Source of the DNA: Prostheceraeus crozeri
Lineage: Eukaryota; Platyhelminthes; Polycladida; Euryleptidae
DNA length: 64,000 nt
Direction: 5' to 3'
Assembly (NCBI GenBank): GCA_907163375.1
Contig: CAJQUW010010359.1
Coordinates: forward strand, 124,001 to 188,000
The translations under genes were made by a program, and so were the position numbers. The notes under the pieces were generated by a model that saw only the letters and a list, made by a program, of their open reading frames with translations, was not told the origin of the DNA and ran no database searches. Below, one piece after another: positions 22,079 through 34,395 of the stretch; position 1 is the stretch's first letter; each line of letters begins with the position of its first letter.

Positions 22079-22186
22079 TAGTGATGCAAATGGAAAATTT
22101 TCCCGAAAATTTTCCAGAAAATTTTCCATTTTTTTCAAAATTTTCCGGAAAATTTTCCAATGGAAAATTTTGAAATTTATTTTTTT
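22079..22186. repeat. GAAAATTTTCC-rich palindromic repeat, copy 1
   Basis: It starts TAGTGATGCAAATGG and then has several GGAAAATTTTCC-type palindromes in about 110 bp. The same end word in reverse (GAAAATTTTCATCACTA) closes the repeats at 31931 and 33050, so it may be one terminus of the same family. Frames read across it are low-complexity only. Confidence 0.6.
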
Positions 22187-22317
22187 GGTGATTGACATTT
22201 TTTCCTTTTTTTTTGGAGACCTGTTGTAGTCGCTTGAAAAGACTATGCAATATGCAAAGACCGAAAACTTCTCTATCATTCCTGTATGTTACCTTTTGGA
22301 ACCAACTGCACCCTTTC

Positions 22318-22500
22318 CATGTCTATTTCAGATCATCCCAAATGAATTTCAGATATTAGATGGATTTCAGATTTCTATCAGAGACCCAACTTTGAAGGGA
22401 TCTTAAATTCAACTGGAGAATCTCCAATTCATCTGGAAATGTCTGAAATTCATTTGGGTAGATCTGAAATCGATTTGGAATTATCTGAACCATGAGGTAG
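22318..22500. repeat. Foldback repeat centred near 22420
   Basis: The arms contain CAGATCATCCCAAATGAATT and its reverse-complement counterpart AATTCATTTGGGTAGATCTG, with smaller matching words (ATTTCAGAT / ATCTGAAAT) on both sides. The centre is the palindrome-like CTGGAGAATCTCCAA. It looks like a MITE or decayed foldback. Confidence 0.55.
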
Positions 22501-22638
22501 AAATGGAAGATGTGCATGCAGTTTGTCCTCAACGAAGATCGGAGAATATGCCAGAACTTGGAACTGTCATAGATATTCTTCTACTCATCACAGATATCTT
22601 TAGTTTCCAAATATCTCACGAGTTTGCAGTCTTCCAAT

Positions 22639-22960
22639 ATGGTCGCTCATGTATAATGCTGCGTGGACTGTGTGCTTATTCTTCACATATTCATCAACAT
22701 ATGGAGAATTTGTATCACTATGATCAAGGCTGCACAATAAAGCTTAACTTTCAAGCTAACAAGCAAACTCCAAAATTATTTTTGCTCCAGATCTTTCACA
22801 TTGCATGAAATTATACCTCTATTGTAAAGCAAGATTCATGTTATCCCAAACGGTGTCTGTGTGATAATTAAAAGTGCTAACAAAATGGCACAATTGCCAC
22901 TGGTGGCAAAGGAATGTTCAAAAATCCGCGGACGGAACTCGTATTACTACGATAACTTTA
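22639..22960 (+). repeat. Dispersed repeat family 'TGCTGCGTGGACT', copy A
   Basis: Shares long stretches with 32394-32752 in the same orientation (ATGGTCGCTCATGTATAATG, CATGGAGAATTTGTATCA, TTTTTGCTCCAGATCTTTCA, ACTGGTGGCAAAGGAATG) with many small indels. It is an old interspersed element of unknown type with no intact ORF. Confidence 0.75.
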
Positions 22961-23565
22961 ATCGAAATAATGATGAAATCAATGGTTTTAGAACCAATTT
23001 CCCGCCCAGAACGGTACGTTTGAAAACTTGACATGAACGTTCGCATTAAGCCTCAGAGAAGTGCGTAACGTTTCAATACTTGAGTAGAACTTCAATACGA
23101 AAATTAATATAAGTTCGCAAGGTACGTTCGTGCTTTCGACGTTAAAAAGTACGTTCGCGTAGTCTCTAGTTAATTGCCCCTCTTGTTAATTTCACGAATT
23201 CTATGATAAATTGATCCCCAAGGAAGTTAGAAAAATTATCATTACAATTTTACAAATGGGCTTAATGAATATATGGCGTCCATTAACAAAAGATCTGCAA
23301 ATAAGACCTAATAATTGCAGCACTCTTCGTAATTGGTATGCTGTCCATACCATAATACTTTCTTTCTGCAATTGATCGTGGATCATAAGTAGGCCTACAC
23401 GGATATCCGTAATTGAAAAAAAATTACGTGATCTTTTCGATCTCCCATCCAAAGCGTCGCGTTTTTTCATGAGTCAAACTTCCAACCAGAGTGAACGCAA
23501 CCCTAGTAGCCCAGCCATGGACACAGAATCCATGATCGATGATTCCAATAAATCCATGGAAAATT
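22961..23565. other. No gene seen
   Basis: Contains a stretch near 22990-23160 that partly matches the reverse complement of 31680-31830 (GTTCTGGGCGGG and AACGTTCATGT words), so it is probably more of the same old repeat. Nothing else recognised. Confidence 0.4.
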
Positions 23566-23951
23566 CAAAATTGAAAATCATTGTTGTTAAGCATGTTTAA
23601 TGATTGGAAAGCTTATATGCATTGTCAAAATACATCGATTATCATTATTGAACCAAAAATACGCAATTATAATATCTTAAAAACTTGCATTGATGATTCA
23701 TGAATAAATCTCGGTTGAACATTGATGATAAATTCGCATTGATAAAATAAAGATTATTCAAAATTGAAAATCATTGTTGGTAAGCATGTTTAATGATTGG
23801 AAAGCTTATGCATTGTCAAAATACATCGATTATCATTATTGAACCAAAAATACGCAATTATAATATCTTAAAAACTTGCATTGATGATTCATGCATAAAT
23901 CCCGGTTGAACATTGATGATAAATTCGCATTGATACAATAAAGATTATTCT
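23566..23951 (+). repeat. Two-copy tandem duplication, 193-bp unit
   Basis: The second copy begins at 23759. They differ by small changes (for example AT deleted in CTTATATGCATTG against CTTATGCATTG, and CTCGG against CCCGG). Non-coding. Confidence 0.88.
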
Positions 23952-26913
23952 TTTCAATTCTTATACAGTATTCCCGGGTTGAAAAAACCGAGATAATTTA
24001 TCTAATATATGACTGATGGTGACAAATTTTACAAATATTAGATGATTGTTTTATAAAACAATCAAATACTGCATATTTGATATTTTTTAATAATTTCTGA
24101 TACATCTTTGACTATTATTTGACAAATATTATCATAATCACCTAAATGTTCATATCTGAAACATTTTACAAATATTTATAAATTAATTTGTCGATGTAAC
24201 AAAAATATTCCTGCATACTTATGTAATTGTTAGCATTAAACAGTGCAGTAAGCGGACTTCTGAAATCATCTGTTTAGCTACATGATAACAATGTTTACGT
24301 CAAATGATTGAAAAATCACAACTTTTTATCACTAGCCAGCAGCTGGTGTCAAAACGGAACCGAATCTCCAAGACAAATACGTGAACAATGGAATTGAACT
24401 TGAACAGTGTAACTTGCACTAGCGAAGTCGATGAACATGCAGTTTGATTTCAAAGACAAGCACAATAACAGCACCCATATTCCCCATACTTCATTAATAA
24501 TTGCAGCTCTACATTAATATGAGAGTTTGTTTCTTCCTTGCATGCTTTCAGTCGAGGACTTCTGTGTACGATCGAGTGACGTCATAACAACATCAATCTT
24601 GCCTTACATATAGGATCATTGCTTTATAGAGTGACTCACGCATAGAGTGCGCGTGCCCTCGCCGTCCATGGCGCGCATTGACTTACTTTGCGTTTCTTTT
24701 AACAATGCGTGACCTTACTGTCTGGCCATACTGCTGCGCTCGTTTCGATGTGCGCTCCTCACTCGAACAGAAGGGCTGTGAATTGTAAAGCTTTCACTGG
24801 ATGTGCCAACGACTTTTCATGCTGATTCTTTACATTGGCAAACTATGATTTCGTGAATCTTCTTCGAACTAAACGAAGTATGATAGGAGATGTGTGAATC
24901 GAATACCTGTGTGACTCAATTTCTGCCAATTCTCTCAAGTTTACGTGCTGGAGGCCTCGTAAAAGAAGGTAAGACGATCACTCATGCTACAAGCCAAGTT
25001 ATTATTCCATGAAGTGCGAGTTAAATTGTATTTTAGCTGTAAACGTACACCTTCATGGTCTCCTTTTTGAAATAATGTGCTTGAGATTGAAAAAAAATTT
25101 AACATTTTTTCTAGACCTACCGGTGCTAAAGTTTTTGATTTGAAAACAATGAATATTTTTCTGAAATTCAGTGGGAAAGTTCAAGCGTCGCATCATTATC
25201 AGCGTGATCATTTTTATACTGTGCTTCAATTGACGGTTCCATTTCTTTTTCTCACTCTGACCCGGGTTTCATTCGGGAATAGATATTGGAGAATGTAACA
25301 CGGCTGTTTTAGATTGGGTAGGAATTCAAAAACAGCTTATGTTTTACTCCTTGTTCATCCGGTAGATGTAGTGCGTACTAGGTTTACAGCATCAAGGTTT
25401 CAGGTAGTATCAGGCAAGGAAACTAAGTAGGCCAATTGATAGAGGGTAACATTATAAATTGGAAATTAGTAAGATTTCTGCAATTTTTTAAGTGTCATGC
25501 TAAAATCATGAGTTAATAAAATTGAAAAACATGATATTATAATATACTATAAAATGAACCAACACATGAGGTCTTGAAATTAAAACCTTATTTTCTCAAC
25601 CACTGAAACGAATTTTAATGCGCACATTCTGCGGTCATGACTCAAAATAATTCAGAAAGCAACGCCACTGTACTCGGTTTATACAGCATGTTTGAGACGA
25701 ATAGTAGGTGGATACTTGCTTTTTTTAGATGAGGCTGCATGAATCCAAATGGTCCCATCCTCTGATTAAGAAATAGGGCTCAAACTAGCTACATTAGACG
25801 GCTGACCAAATGGACCTCATTTGTGATTTAGCTGGTTATAAAAGTAAATCGTCTAATTTTCATAACGACTGATATGTCAGAGCTTCCGAATGTTTTGTAA
25901 TCCTGGATATTTTGTGGCAAATGATATTGATCGGCAGTCGCGGGTATAATACTGAGTCTATTTTGAAGTTCTTATGTTGCATTCCTAATATTTTTTTGAA
26001 ATGTGTTTGCATGCAATACATTATTATAATTATGTCTGCTTCTATTTGTTGAATATCTATTTTATACTTCCTACTTATTGTCAAAGTGAATGTATTTTGA
26101 ACCAGTCCTCAGTATGTGGATTGTGCCATGTAAGTCATCATGTAATTTGTGTCACAATATATGGGTTCTCTGTTATGACAATCATGTACTACCATATATC
26201 TACTTAGTTTGGGGGAGGAGTGTATAGTCACAGTCACTGGTTGACTGGATTATCATCACCTCGCTAGAATTCAATAATAATCAATAACTTGATACAGTAA
26301 TGTGTAATACAATAACTGGAATTCAGTAATATTTTGATGAAAACATTTTAAACATATTCATCACTCAAAAATTTTAAATTTATAAGATTTCAATACCGCG
26401 TTGAACCAGCCCTTGCTCCCAAGACTATGAATTCACTGTCACATATTCAACCAGTATTTAACAAAATTCTGTGGTGACTATTTGGTACCACACATTTTAA
26501 TTGTCTATTTAATTGCTTTTACTTTGACTACAACCAATTAAGTCTTCTATGAAATCCTCGCACGACGACTTACAGTCGTTAGCAGTTCAGAACTAATTTA
26601 TAACGAAGTTATCTAAGGATCACTTATCAAAAGTAGCGGGCACTATAACAGATCTTGGGTCTTCATATGCGTCTCTAAATTAGTTTAGACAACTAAGAAG
26701 TATCTCAGTCATAGTGAATTCATTGGTCATTCTTATTTGCAAATGATTGTAGAATTTAAATTTAAAAATTAAATACCATGACTGCAGCCTTCAAAAATTG
26801 ATATTGATAGAGACCATGCAACTTCGCATAACAGGAATGAAAATCTTTAGCGGATACGCGTTTCCGTCAGTGTCCCTTGAAAGGCTATAATGATTTTTTT
26901 TAATTTTCTATTT

Positions 26914-26953
26914 AGGGCCCACGGAATGCTAGAGGATTCCGTGTTAGGGCCCT
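26914..26953. repeat. Short inverted repeat (AGGGCCCACGGAAT)
   Basis: AGGGCCCACGGAAT faces ATTCCGTGTTAGGGCCCT across an 8-base spacer, with three extra bases in the right arm. Could be a MITE core or structured RNA. No other evidence. Confidence 0.5.
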
Positions 26954-28554
26954 TCAAAAGTTGATTTTTTGTCAGAGCCCCTAACTGCCCGTTCACATCC
27001 CCGCATATATAGGTAATGTACGTTTATGTAGGCCGACCAATTAATTGCAATAATTTTATCCAAAAAATCAAATGGATTGTCAGCTTAGTTTCGTCAATTG
27101 AGAAATTAATTAATTGCACCTAATTGTAGCAAATCCCTAGCAATTATTTGAAATTAATTCTTCATGGCCCCTGTTTATCAGTGATGTTTGCGCTCGGTGA
27201 AGGTTTCTTTCTTGAAGACCATTATTTATCAGGGTGCAGTCAGAAGTCAGGTAACATCTAAATCTGCTTGTCGTCGGTAAAAGGATAAAGGAGCTTAGCG
27301 GACGATAACTGATGTATTGTCTTGCATATCTTTCATATCACCTGTTTTTTCAAGTGAAATCAAAAATATGTAAGCCGTCAAGTTTGGCGGTTCGTCCAAG
27401 TAAATGCAGATGAAAACGTCTTTGTGGAAATTTGCTGAGCTTGCAGCTGCTGTCCACAGTTGCCCTCCATCCAGTGCTGGTACGGAGCGAGTATTCAGCT
27501 TATACGCACCGACACACACAAAACTGAGAAATCGTCTTTCACACCCCGTGTTGTGAAGATTGTAATAGTTCAGTTATCTCTATAGATGATGACATTGACT
27601 TGATTGTGAACGAGTGAAGGATTGTTGTAATGATTGGGGCCGTCTTGTTGGCATCTTGTTCAAAAGCCTACTCATTGCTTTTATAGGCCCATATTAAGTA
27701 AGAAGATAATGCAAATTTGTGTAGAGATGTAATTAAGGAGTTGTTATGTTTAGAACTTTTGCACTTTTTCCTAGAGGCCACAGAACTCGTACCTGCTACG
27801 GGTCCACACGTCTTTACTTTAGCCGAAATTTCACTAAATTTGATGATTTACTCTTTCGTAATGATGTCTGTATGCCATTTTTCAGCTGATGTTTATGATA
27901 AATGAAAGTTGATATGAAACTGCATGTTCTGAAGATAATGTCCACCAAAATTTATGCAGAAATACTTGTTGGTTCAGTTTTTCTGGCTAAAAAAATCGTG
28001 AAAATCTCATTTTGACCTGCAATGTCACATTTTCCCCCATTGAAATTAAATGTGATTTTGGAATTCGGCTCTCCTGAGCTTACCCACCTATGAGGACACG
28101 GCAGACGGTCAGTTCCTGAAATGTCCACGTACATGCTACATGATAGCACAAACAAAAATCGGTAACCTTTCCAGCTAAGCTGAGCCCTCTGGGCGCCTGT
28201 TCTACATAGAACACTTGAAGCGATCTTCAGAACTTTCTATATACATCATAGCATTCACTTTCTTGTCTGACGAACTATTTCAACCATAGAAATAAACTGT
28301 TTATCTGAAGTTCGCTAGAATGGAAATTGACTCAAGGTCGCGGCACATCCGGGGGAACTAAGTTGGGGCATGAAGAACCAATTAAAAGCTTCGATTTACT
28401 CATGTGACTGATTCTAACCCAATGATACAGACGTTGGCAGGTGCATCTAAGTGAAAATGCGTGCGATTTATGTGCCGTTATTGTGCATTGCATGAAGCTT
28501 AATTTCCATTCTAGAGGTTTTATTGTTGTCAATTTCTATGATTTCAACCATATA

Positions 28555-28594
28555 AATTTCCAGGCAGGAAGTTCGACATTCCTGTCTGGAAATT
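28555..28594. repeat. 16-bp-arm hairpin
   Basis: AATTTCCAGGCAGGAA and TTCCTGTCTGGAAATT pair with one mismatch around an 8-base loop. A larger weak inverted pair (CTAGAATGGAAATT at 28315 and its complement at 28501) lies just to the left, so this may be part of an old palindromic element. Confidence 0.6.
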
Positions 28595-30054
28595 ACACTA
28601 ATGAAGTAGATATTTTCGCAGGCAACAAAGTCTTATCAAGTCAATCATGCTAAAGTGCGACATTCATTATTTGGTTTAATGTATGTATTTCTTCTACTCT
28701 GCTTAGGCATTAAGCGATGTGTAATGCATAGATTCTCAATGCTAACCTTCTGTATTTCTACAAATCGTATTGTTAACCGGACAAGGCAATTTTTGAGATC
28801 TTATAAAAGTCGTGTAGTTTGTCAATTTCTATTGATAAGCATGTAGTGTAGACCGTCAGCATTAGTTTTTGTCACAGATATCTTAGGAAAATTTGATATT
28901 CCTCACGCATAGACTTCTGCTCTACTGTATGTTCCTGGTTTACACTACAGTTGTAGATCTCTATAAAATCTACACTTTCATTTTAATGGATTTCTAGATA
29001 TATTAAGTACGAGTAATTTTAAATCCTTATTCATATTTGGGATTTGTTTTGAGAAGTCGATTTAACCTACTTTTTGAGTATCGGTATAAATGACTGCATA
29101 ATGGTAATACGTTATAACAAAATTGACTGCATTTCAGTATCTCTATTATAAACAAGGTTATGAAAAACGGAGAGTCAATATAAATGATCATGAAAAATTG
29201 ATATTCGGGTGTAACTAAAATCAAGAAAGATGAACAATATAAAATGTAATGTAAGTAGACTGCTAATCTTACCGGGTGAAAAATGACAAAATTTGGTAAG
29301 ATTTTATCGATAGTACTTCTTTTCAGATATTTTGCACAACTAGTGTACAGTATATTGATTCTTCCAAGTCTTCTATTTTCATAGCTTAATGTATAAAACT
29401 GCAAGTGAAAGTAAACAAAGAATCATTGTCTTATTCTAATCATTATTCTTAATTACCTAGTCCTTGGAGCACGAAAACTAATTATTTCTGTGAAACTTAG
29501 GGCATAAAATGAGACATGGACAAAATGTCCCGACCGTTACGATTTGGAAATGCCCGTCAATTTCTGAAACAAAATTCAATAGTCTTAAGGTGTGGCATCA
29601 ATGACGGACATAGTCTGAAGTGAACGTGAAGCTATTTTCAGGTTTGAATTCCAAGTAAAAGCTGTGAAATCCGCTTACATATTCAAAAATCTCTGATTTC
29701 AAATTTGTCAGCGCCCCAACCATAAGAAAACATTTTCTATTTATGCTAGGCAACGACTACAGATAGACACTATATTTTACCAACAACAAGCTTATTATCA
29801 TACATTATCATAAGCTTATTAACACGTTGCAACCGTTAACAACATAACATGCTAACAAGTTGCAACCGCTTTCCGTCAAACGGGACGTGGCTTCACTTAG
29901 TCTCTTCTATCACTATTATTTCGGTAGGAGCAGCTCTACAGTAAATGAGTGCGTACAGAAGCCGAAGGTCTTCTCCCGAAGCACACGCAGAGCTACTACA
30001 CCCACCTGATATCAAGTGAGCTTAGAACACAGTCGCACAGTTACTCGGTCGACT

Positions 30055-30345
30055 AGTTTCTTCGTTCGCACTGCGTTGGTTCGTTTCTTCGTTCGGCTTT
30101 GGAATCAGCTCCCTCAATCCACTTTTCTTGATCAATACAACCTTGACAATTTCAAGAGACGTGTGAACCGGTTTCTGATGAGTGTTTAAAAAAACTAACG
30201 CTAGATGATCTGGTCTCCTTATCCCCGTCCCTAATCGTCTTTTACTTTATTTACAGGATTTGTTTTTTAAAAAAGACCTCTAGCAGCTTTAGAGTAACCC
30301 CTAGCCGTAGCTATGGCATTTTGCTGTGCTAGGGGTCAAATTATT
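30055..30345 (+). mobile_element. Non-LTR retrotransposon 3' end, 5'-truncated
   Basis: Plus-strand frame reads FFVRLWNQLPQSTF then DNFKRRVNRFLMSV and a stop at 30187-30189. This is the usual C-terminal tail of CR1/L2-type reverse transcriptase ORFs (LWN-x-LP … FK). About 150 bp of 3' sequence with T-runs follows. The rest of the element is absent, as expected from 5' truncation on insertion. Confidence 0.7.
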
Positions 30346-30458
30346 CAGCAAGTTACAAGACGATTTGTTTCAAAGGTCCCGACCGTTACTCTGGAGTTAA
30401 CTTTCTAACATGATGCATCTCATGTCTTGTTAGTTACTAACCTAATTTTTGTTTTCAG

Positions 30459-30938
30459 TTGTCGTCACGGAATGAAATGCTAACTGGAGAAGATGAAAGA
30501 AGCATTCACCGTCGTAATGCACTTGCAAATGCTTTGCGTTATAACATTCCTGATTCGAAAAGAAGCCTAACAAGCAACATCCGGACTTGTCTCTATTCCC
30601 TGGCTACGGCATCAATATGGCAATTCTACTGTGGCCAGGGACAGTCCGGTAGTAAGAAAATCAGTTTCGCCGACAACTTGTCAATTATCTACAAATCATT
30701 AATTGTTGCTGTGATTCAAGGCACGCGCGTAGACCAAAAGTCCGTCACATCCGGTATCTCTGATGTCCTGAAAACGATGTCCAATCGTAAAGACGCGGTG
30801 CAATATCGTTCCAGCTACCGATTTATCGAGTCTCAGGCTGTATCTAGTGATGATTCTAAATATACACAAAGATCGGTCAGTGTTTCGGATTCGGAGGGTT
30901 CTGAAGGCAGTACCGTCATTATCAACAACACTCCGTGA
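30459..30938 (+). CDS. Possible terminal exon of an unrecognised gene
   Basis: A 160-codon open frame begins directly after a textbook acceptor (branch-like TTACTAAC, pyrimidine tract, TTTTGTTTTCAG at 30447-30458) and ends with TGA. The protein is basic and helical at first (HRRNALANALRYNIPDSKR), then a mixed core (ATASIWQFYCGQGQSG), then a Ser/Asp-rich tail (SVSDSEGSEGSTVI). An ATTAAA polyadenylation-like signal lies near 30998. I do not recognise the domain. It could be a host gene or the last exon of a transposon gene. The upstream exon was not found. Confidence 0.45.
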   Translation: MSSRNEMLTGEDERSIHRRNALANALRYNIPDSKRSLTSNIRTCLYSLATASIWQFYCGQGQSGSKKISFADNLSIIYKSLIVAVIQGTRVDQKSVTSGISDVLKTMSNRKDAVQYRSSYRFIESQAVSSDDSKYTQRSVSVSDSEGSEGSTVIINNTP

Positions 30939-31030
30939 TGTAGACAAGCTTTCATCAACATTCATGATATTCGCATGTCACCTCGAATGTTTTGATGATT
31001 AAAAGTGAAGCTTCTTATTGTACGTAATTC

Positions 31031-31573
31031 TTAATATTGATGATTGAACAGTACATTCAATCAAATATCTTTTTATATCAATCCGTTTTCAGTGAACTCA
31101 ATTGTTAATTTTCTTTGTTCCTCATTCTCAATAGTGATGATTGAAAAGTTACGTATATAGTTGGTATGTAACATTCAATCAAATAAGTTTTTATATCAAT
31201 CGATGTCAAGTGAGCTCAATTGTCAATTTTCTTTGTTCCTCATTTTTAATATTGATGATTGAAAAGTTACGTATAAAGTTGGTATGTAACATTCAATCAA
31301 ATATGTATAAGTTTTTATATCAATCGGTGTCAAGTGAGCTCAATTGTTAATTTTCTTTGTTCCTCATTTTTAATATTGATGATTGAACAGTGACGTATAA
31401 AGTTGGTATGTAAGATTCAATCAAATATGTACAAGTTTTTATATCGATCGGTGTCAAGAGAACTCAATTGTGAAGTTTGTGTGCCTTACATATTGATGAT
31501 TGAAATATTGCGGTATGTAACATTCAATGAAATATATGTTTTTATATCAATTGGTCTGTTTTCAATTCGACAG
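31031..31573 (+). repeat. Minisatellite, about five units of 100-123 bp
   Basis: Units begin TTAATATTGATGATTGAA and include GTAACATTCAATCAAATAT, TTTTTATATCAATCGG and CTCAATTGTTAATTTTC. Starts fall near 31031, 31130, 31247, 31370 and 31490. The outer units are more diverged. It sits about 100 bp downstream of the 30459-30938 exon. Confidence 0.85.
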
Positions 31574-31794
31574 CTATTCTTATGTGTAGGTACGTATTCC
31601 GTGCGGCTAGTTCTTTTAATGTTTGAAAAACGTACTCAACTCGGACGTCCGGAACTGGTTTTTTTCCGGACGAATATAGTAGCCATCCGAACCCGAACGT
31701 TTCATTTAAGTTTATTTCAAGTACTCGAACTTTAAATCCGTACTTTCTTCGTACGACAGGGCAACGTTCATGTTCTGGGCGGGTTATTGGTACT

Positions 31795-31931
31795 TAAGCT
31801 GCCTCGGCAGTGGAAGCGCTCAAATTATGAGGCCTATCAAAAAATCCAAACTTTCAAAATTTTCCAATTTTTTCCATAATTTTCCACGGAAAATTTTGAT
31901 TCAAAATTTTCCGGAAAATTTTCATCACTAG
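31795..31931 (+). repeat. GAAAATTTTC family repeat, copy 2
   Basis: Runs from GCTGCCTCGG through GGCCTATCAAAAAATC to a closing GGAAAATTTTCATCACTA. Parallel to 32936-33050. Confidence 0.65.
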
Positions 31932-32393
31932 AAGTGGTCGGGATGCATTAGAATGAAGTCATGCTTTATAAATAATCATGAAAAGACAATCGTACACACA
32001 TACGCGTGAAACATCGGAAAATGATGGCATTTCTACCAGAGCGCCTTGTACGGACTTCCATTACCCAATACAGGATTCCCGTCGCAGTGCGATTAATCGC
32101 TATGTTCCGAAGTCAGCTACGTTTTTCGTGTTGCCGAAGTTCTGCCGAAAGTCGATTGTCCGAATTATGGCGCACTTGTGCCGACATTCATAAAAATGCG
32201 TGCAGAAACACTTCTATTTATTTCATATTAAAACATCTTTCGCAGTTCATATCATAATTCACAGATAACATAAATTACGATAGAAACTTCATTTGAATTG
32301 AAACTGCTCAAGATGGCTGAAGAGTCGCACTTCGCTGTTGTCGGCCCGGACCAAAGTGGCCCGGACATGGTCCAACATTTACGTTTGCACAGG

Positions 32394-32752
32394 CATGGTC
32401 GCTCATGTATAATGCTGCGTGGACTGACGTGTGCTGTGTTTGTGCTTCACATACAAAAAGTTCACATATGTTCATCAACACATGGAGAATTTGTATCATT
32501 ATAATCAAGGCTGCAAAGCTCATGCAACTTTCAAGCTACAAACAGACTCCCAAATAAAATGAATTATTTTTGCTCCAGATCTTTCACATTGCTGAAATTA
32601 TACTCCTACTGTAAAGGAAAAATTCCCGTTATCCCAAACGGTGTCTTTCTGTGTGACAACATTAAAAATCCCAACAAATTACCACAAACCACTGGTGGCA
32701 AAGGAATGCTCAAAAATCCGCGAACGAAACTCATATTGCTACGATTTTTTTA
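32394..32752 (+). repeat. Dispersed repeat family 'TGCTGCGTGGACT', copy B
   Basis: Counterpart of 22639-22960 in the same orientation, slightly longer through extra segments near 32424-32465. Confidence 0.75.
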
Positions 32753-32935
32753 AAAATCTAAACAATCTGATCAAATCAAATTTTTAGAACATCCAATGAT
32801 ATGTCCATATGCCTCATCGGCTGTGCATGGGTACGTAAGTAAACACAAAAATTATATCACAAAAATTAAAAATTTTCCATAAGATCGTTCTATTCGAGAT
32901 AATGATGAAATCAACATAATAGACCCGTGCAGCTG

Positions 32936-33050
32936 CCTCGGGTGTGGATCGAAGCGGTCAAAGTGGCCTATCACAAAAAATCATGCTTTCAAAATTTTCC
33001 AAAATTTTCCGATTGTTTATAATATTTTCCGGAAAATTTTCATCACTAGC
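32936..33050 (+). repeat. GAAAATTTTC family repeat, copy 3
   Basis: Same order of words as 31795-31931: GCTGCCTCGG, a GAAGCG-TCAAA block, GGCCTATCA, CTTTCAAAATTTTCC and the end GAAAATTTTCATCACTA. Confidence 0.65.
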
Positions 33051-33235
33051 GACGGCTAAGTCAGGATAAACAAACGCAGAGCAGCCTGTTGTGCAGTCCT
33101 TCAGCTTGTTCAGCCATTCTGGATATTTAAGCTTTTGGTCCATTCGCAGCAGCCTACTGACGAGACCTTGTGGTGCAAAGCGTATAGCGTCTACGGCTGT
33201 CAAGAAATTTTCGTGCTTGATGGTCTGATTACATC
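33051..33235 (-). pseudogene. Unrecognised coding-like fragment
   Basis: The minus-strand frame is protein-like in composition (TAVDAIRFAPQGLVSRLL, then DQKLKYPEWLNKL and CTTGCSAFVYPDL) and stays open up to the edge of the A/T palindromic repeat at 33050, which appears to interrupt it. I cannot assign a family; a transposon gene is most likely in this context. Confidence 0.25.
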
Positions 33236-34293
33236 TTTCTATTCTCTAACAAGTTATTTGACATGCTGTAGCATGTAGGCCTACAAAAATTACATGTTGC
33301 CATTTTCTCATATGTCAGCCGGAACTTCTGCCGGAAATGAAACTTTCACTGATTGATTGCGTACGACTGCGATGGAATTCTGCCGGTCTTCCGAGTTCTA
33401 TCCGGTTCCCCTAAATTTGGTCACTTTTTTCTCAAGATAGTGACCAGTTTTTTGTAAATTAATGGACGATTTTATACCAAAAATATTTAGGAATTGGCCC
33501 ATAAATAACACAGAACTCGAGCACAACTCAGCAATTTATATCATATTTTACTGAAGTGTGTGTATTTCATTAAGCAATAAAAAGTATCTCACTTAACTGG
33601 CATTTCCGTTTTGTTGTATCTGTAACAGTAATAATTCTTCTAGGTTTTGCGTCACATTTAGCATCTTGCAGATCCTATGAAGCACTGGGAGAACCAAATG
33701 GAGAACCTTTCCTAAGGTATGATCCTATTATCAGGAAGAAATTATTCCCTTTGATGGATATTATATCTGAAACTTTGACATATTGCAATAGAGCAAAATA
33801 TAACTTTCGAAGTTCGAGTTTTGATGGACTAGATATGCTTTATCAATTGACATTGTAATCAATTTGCGATCCACAGGGATATTATCAGATTAATCCGCAA
33901 CAACTCTGCACTCTAAAAGCATAGAATAACCTTGAATTTTCGAAATTAAATGCTTGCTTTTTTTATGATAAGACTGAACATAGAATTTTGACAAGGGATT
34001 GGATTATGATGCCACTATGAAAAGAGAACCGGTCATGTGTTTTACTACACAGTCTATTAAATGCACTTACGTACAAACATTTGAATTTATCGAAACATTT
34101 AGTTTCATAAATATCAAGAGAATTTTGTGAAAAGAAATATAATTCCTGCAGCAATAGCTCCGACAGAGCACATTATTTGCCTTGTGAACTGTTCTGCCAA
34201 TGTAGCCTGACCTGCATGCTTAAAGTTCGTAAAAAGCTGTAGCTTATTTTCGAAACGAATAATACCGGCTATTACTAATTTCCAATTTAGGAA
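33236..34293. other. No gene seen
   Basis: AT-rich with only short random frames. No repeat to other parts of the window was recognised. Confidence 0.4.
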
Positions 34294-34387
34294 GACCGAG
34301 ATGATAGGATGGATCACTTTGATGTTCTGAATGTATTTAGTGAAATACATTGAGAACTTCAATGTGATCCATCTTTTCATCTCAGTC
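34294..34387. repeat. 94-bp imperfect hairpin
   Basis: About 45-bp arms (34294-34338 and 34343-34387) pair at roughly 38 of 45 positions around a 4-base AGTG loop. Shared words include GGATGGATCAC / GTGATCCATC and GTATTT / AAATAC. The size would suit a precursor hairpin RNA or a very small MITE. Expression is unknown. Confidence 0.65.
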
Positions 34388-34395
34388 CGCCCAAA

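Larger units (their letters stand above)
23952..30054. other. 6.1-kb non-coding stretch
   Basis: AT-rich with no ORF above chance. A more GC-balanced patch at about 24600-24970 ends in a strong splice-donor-like AAAGAAG|GTAAGA (24968/24969) and could be a 5' untranslated exon, but nothing confirms it. Two hairpins (26914-26953, 28555-28594) are listed separately. GTCCCGACCGTTAC occurs at 29529. Confidence 0.5.

Noticed and set aside
22016-22279. Minus-strand Lys/Asn/Phe-rich frames
   Set aside because: Translation of the GAAAATTTTC palindromic repeat; low complexity.
24893-24968. Possible first exon ending in AAAGAAG|GTAAGA
   Set aside because: A good donor alone is weak evidence. No start codon context, promoter or downstream exon could be linked to it.
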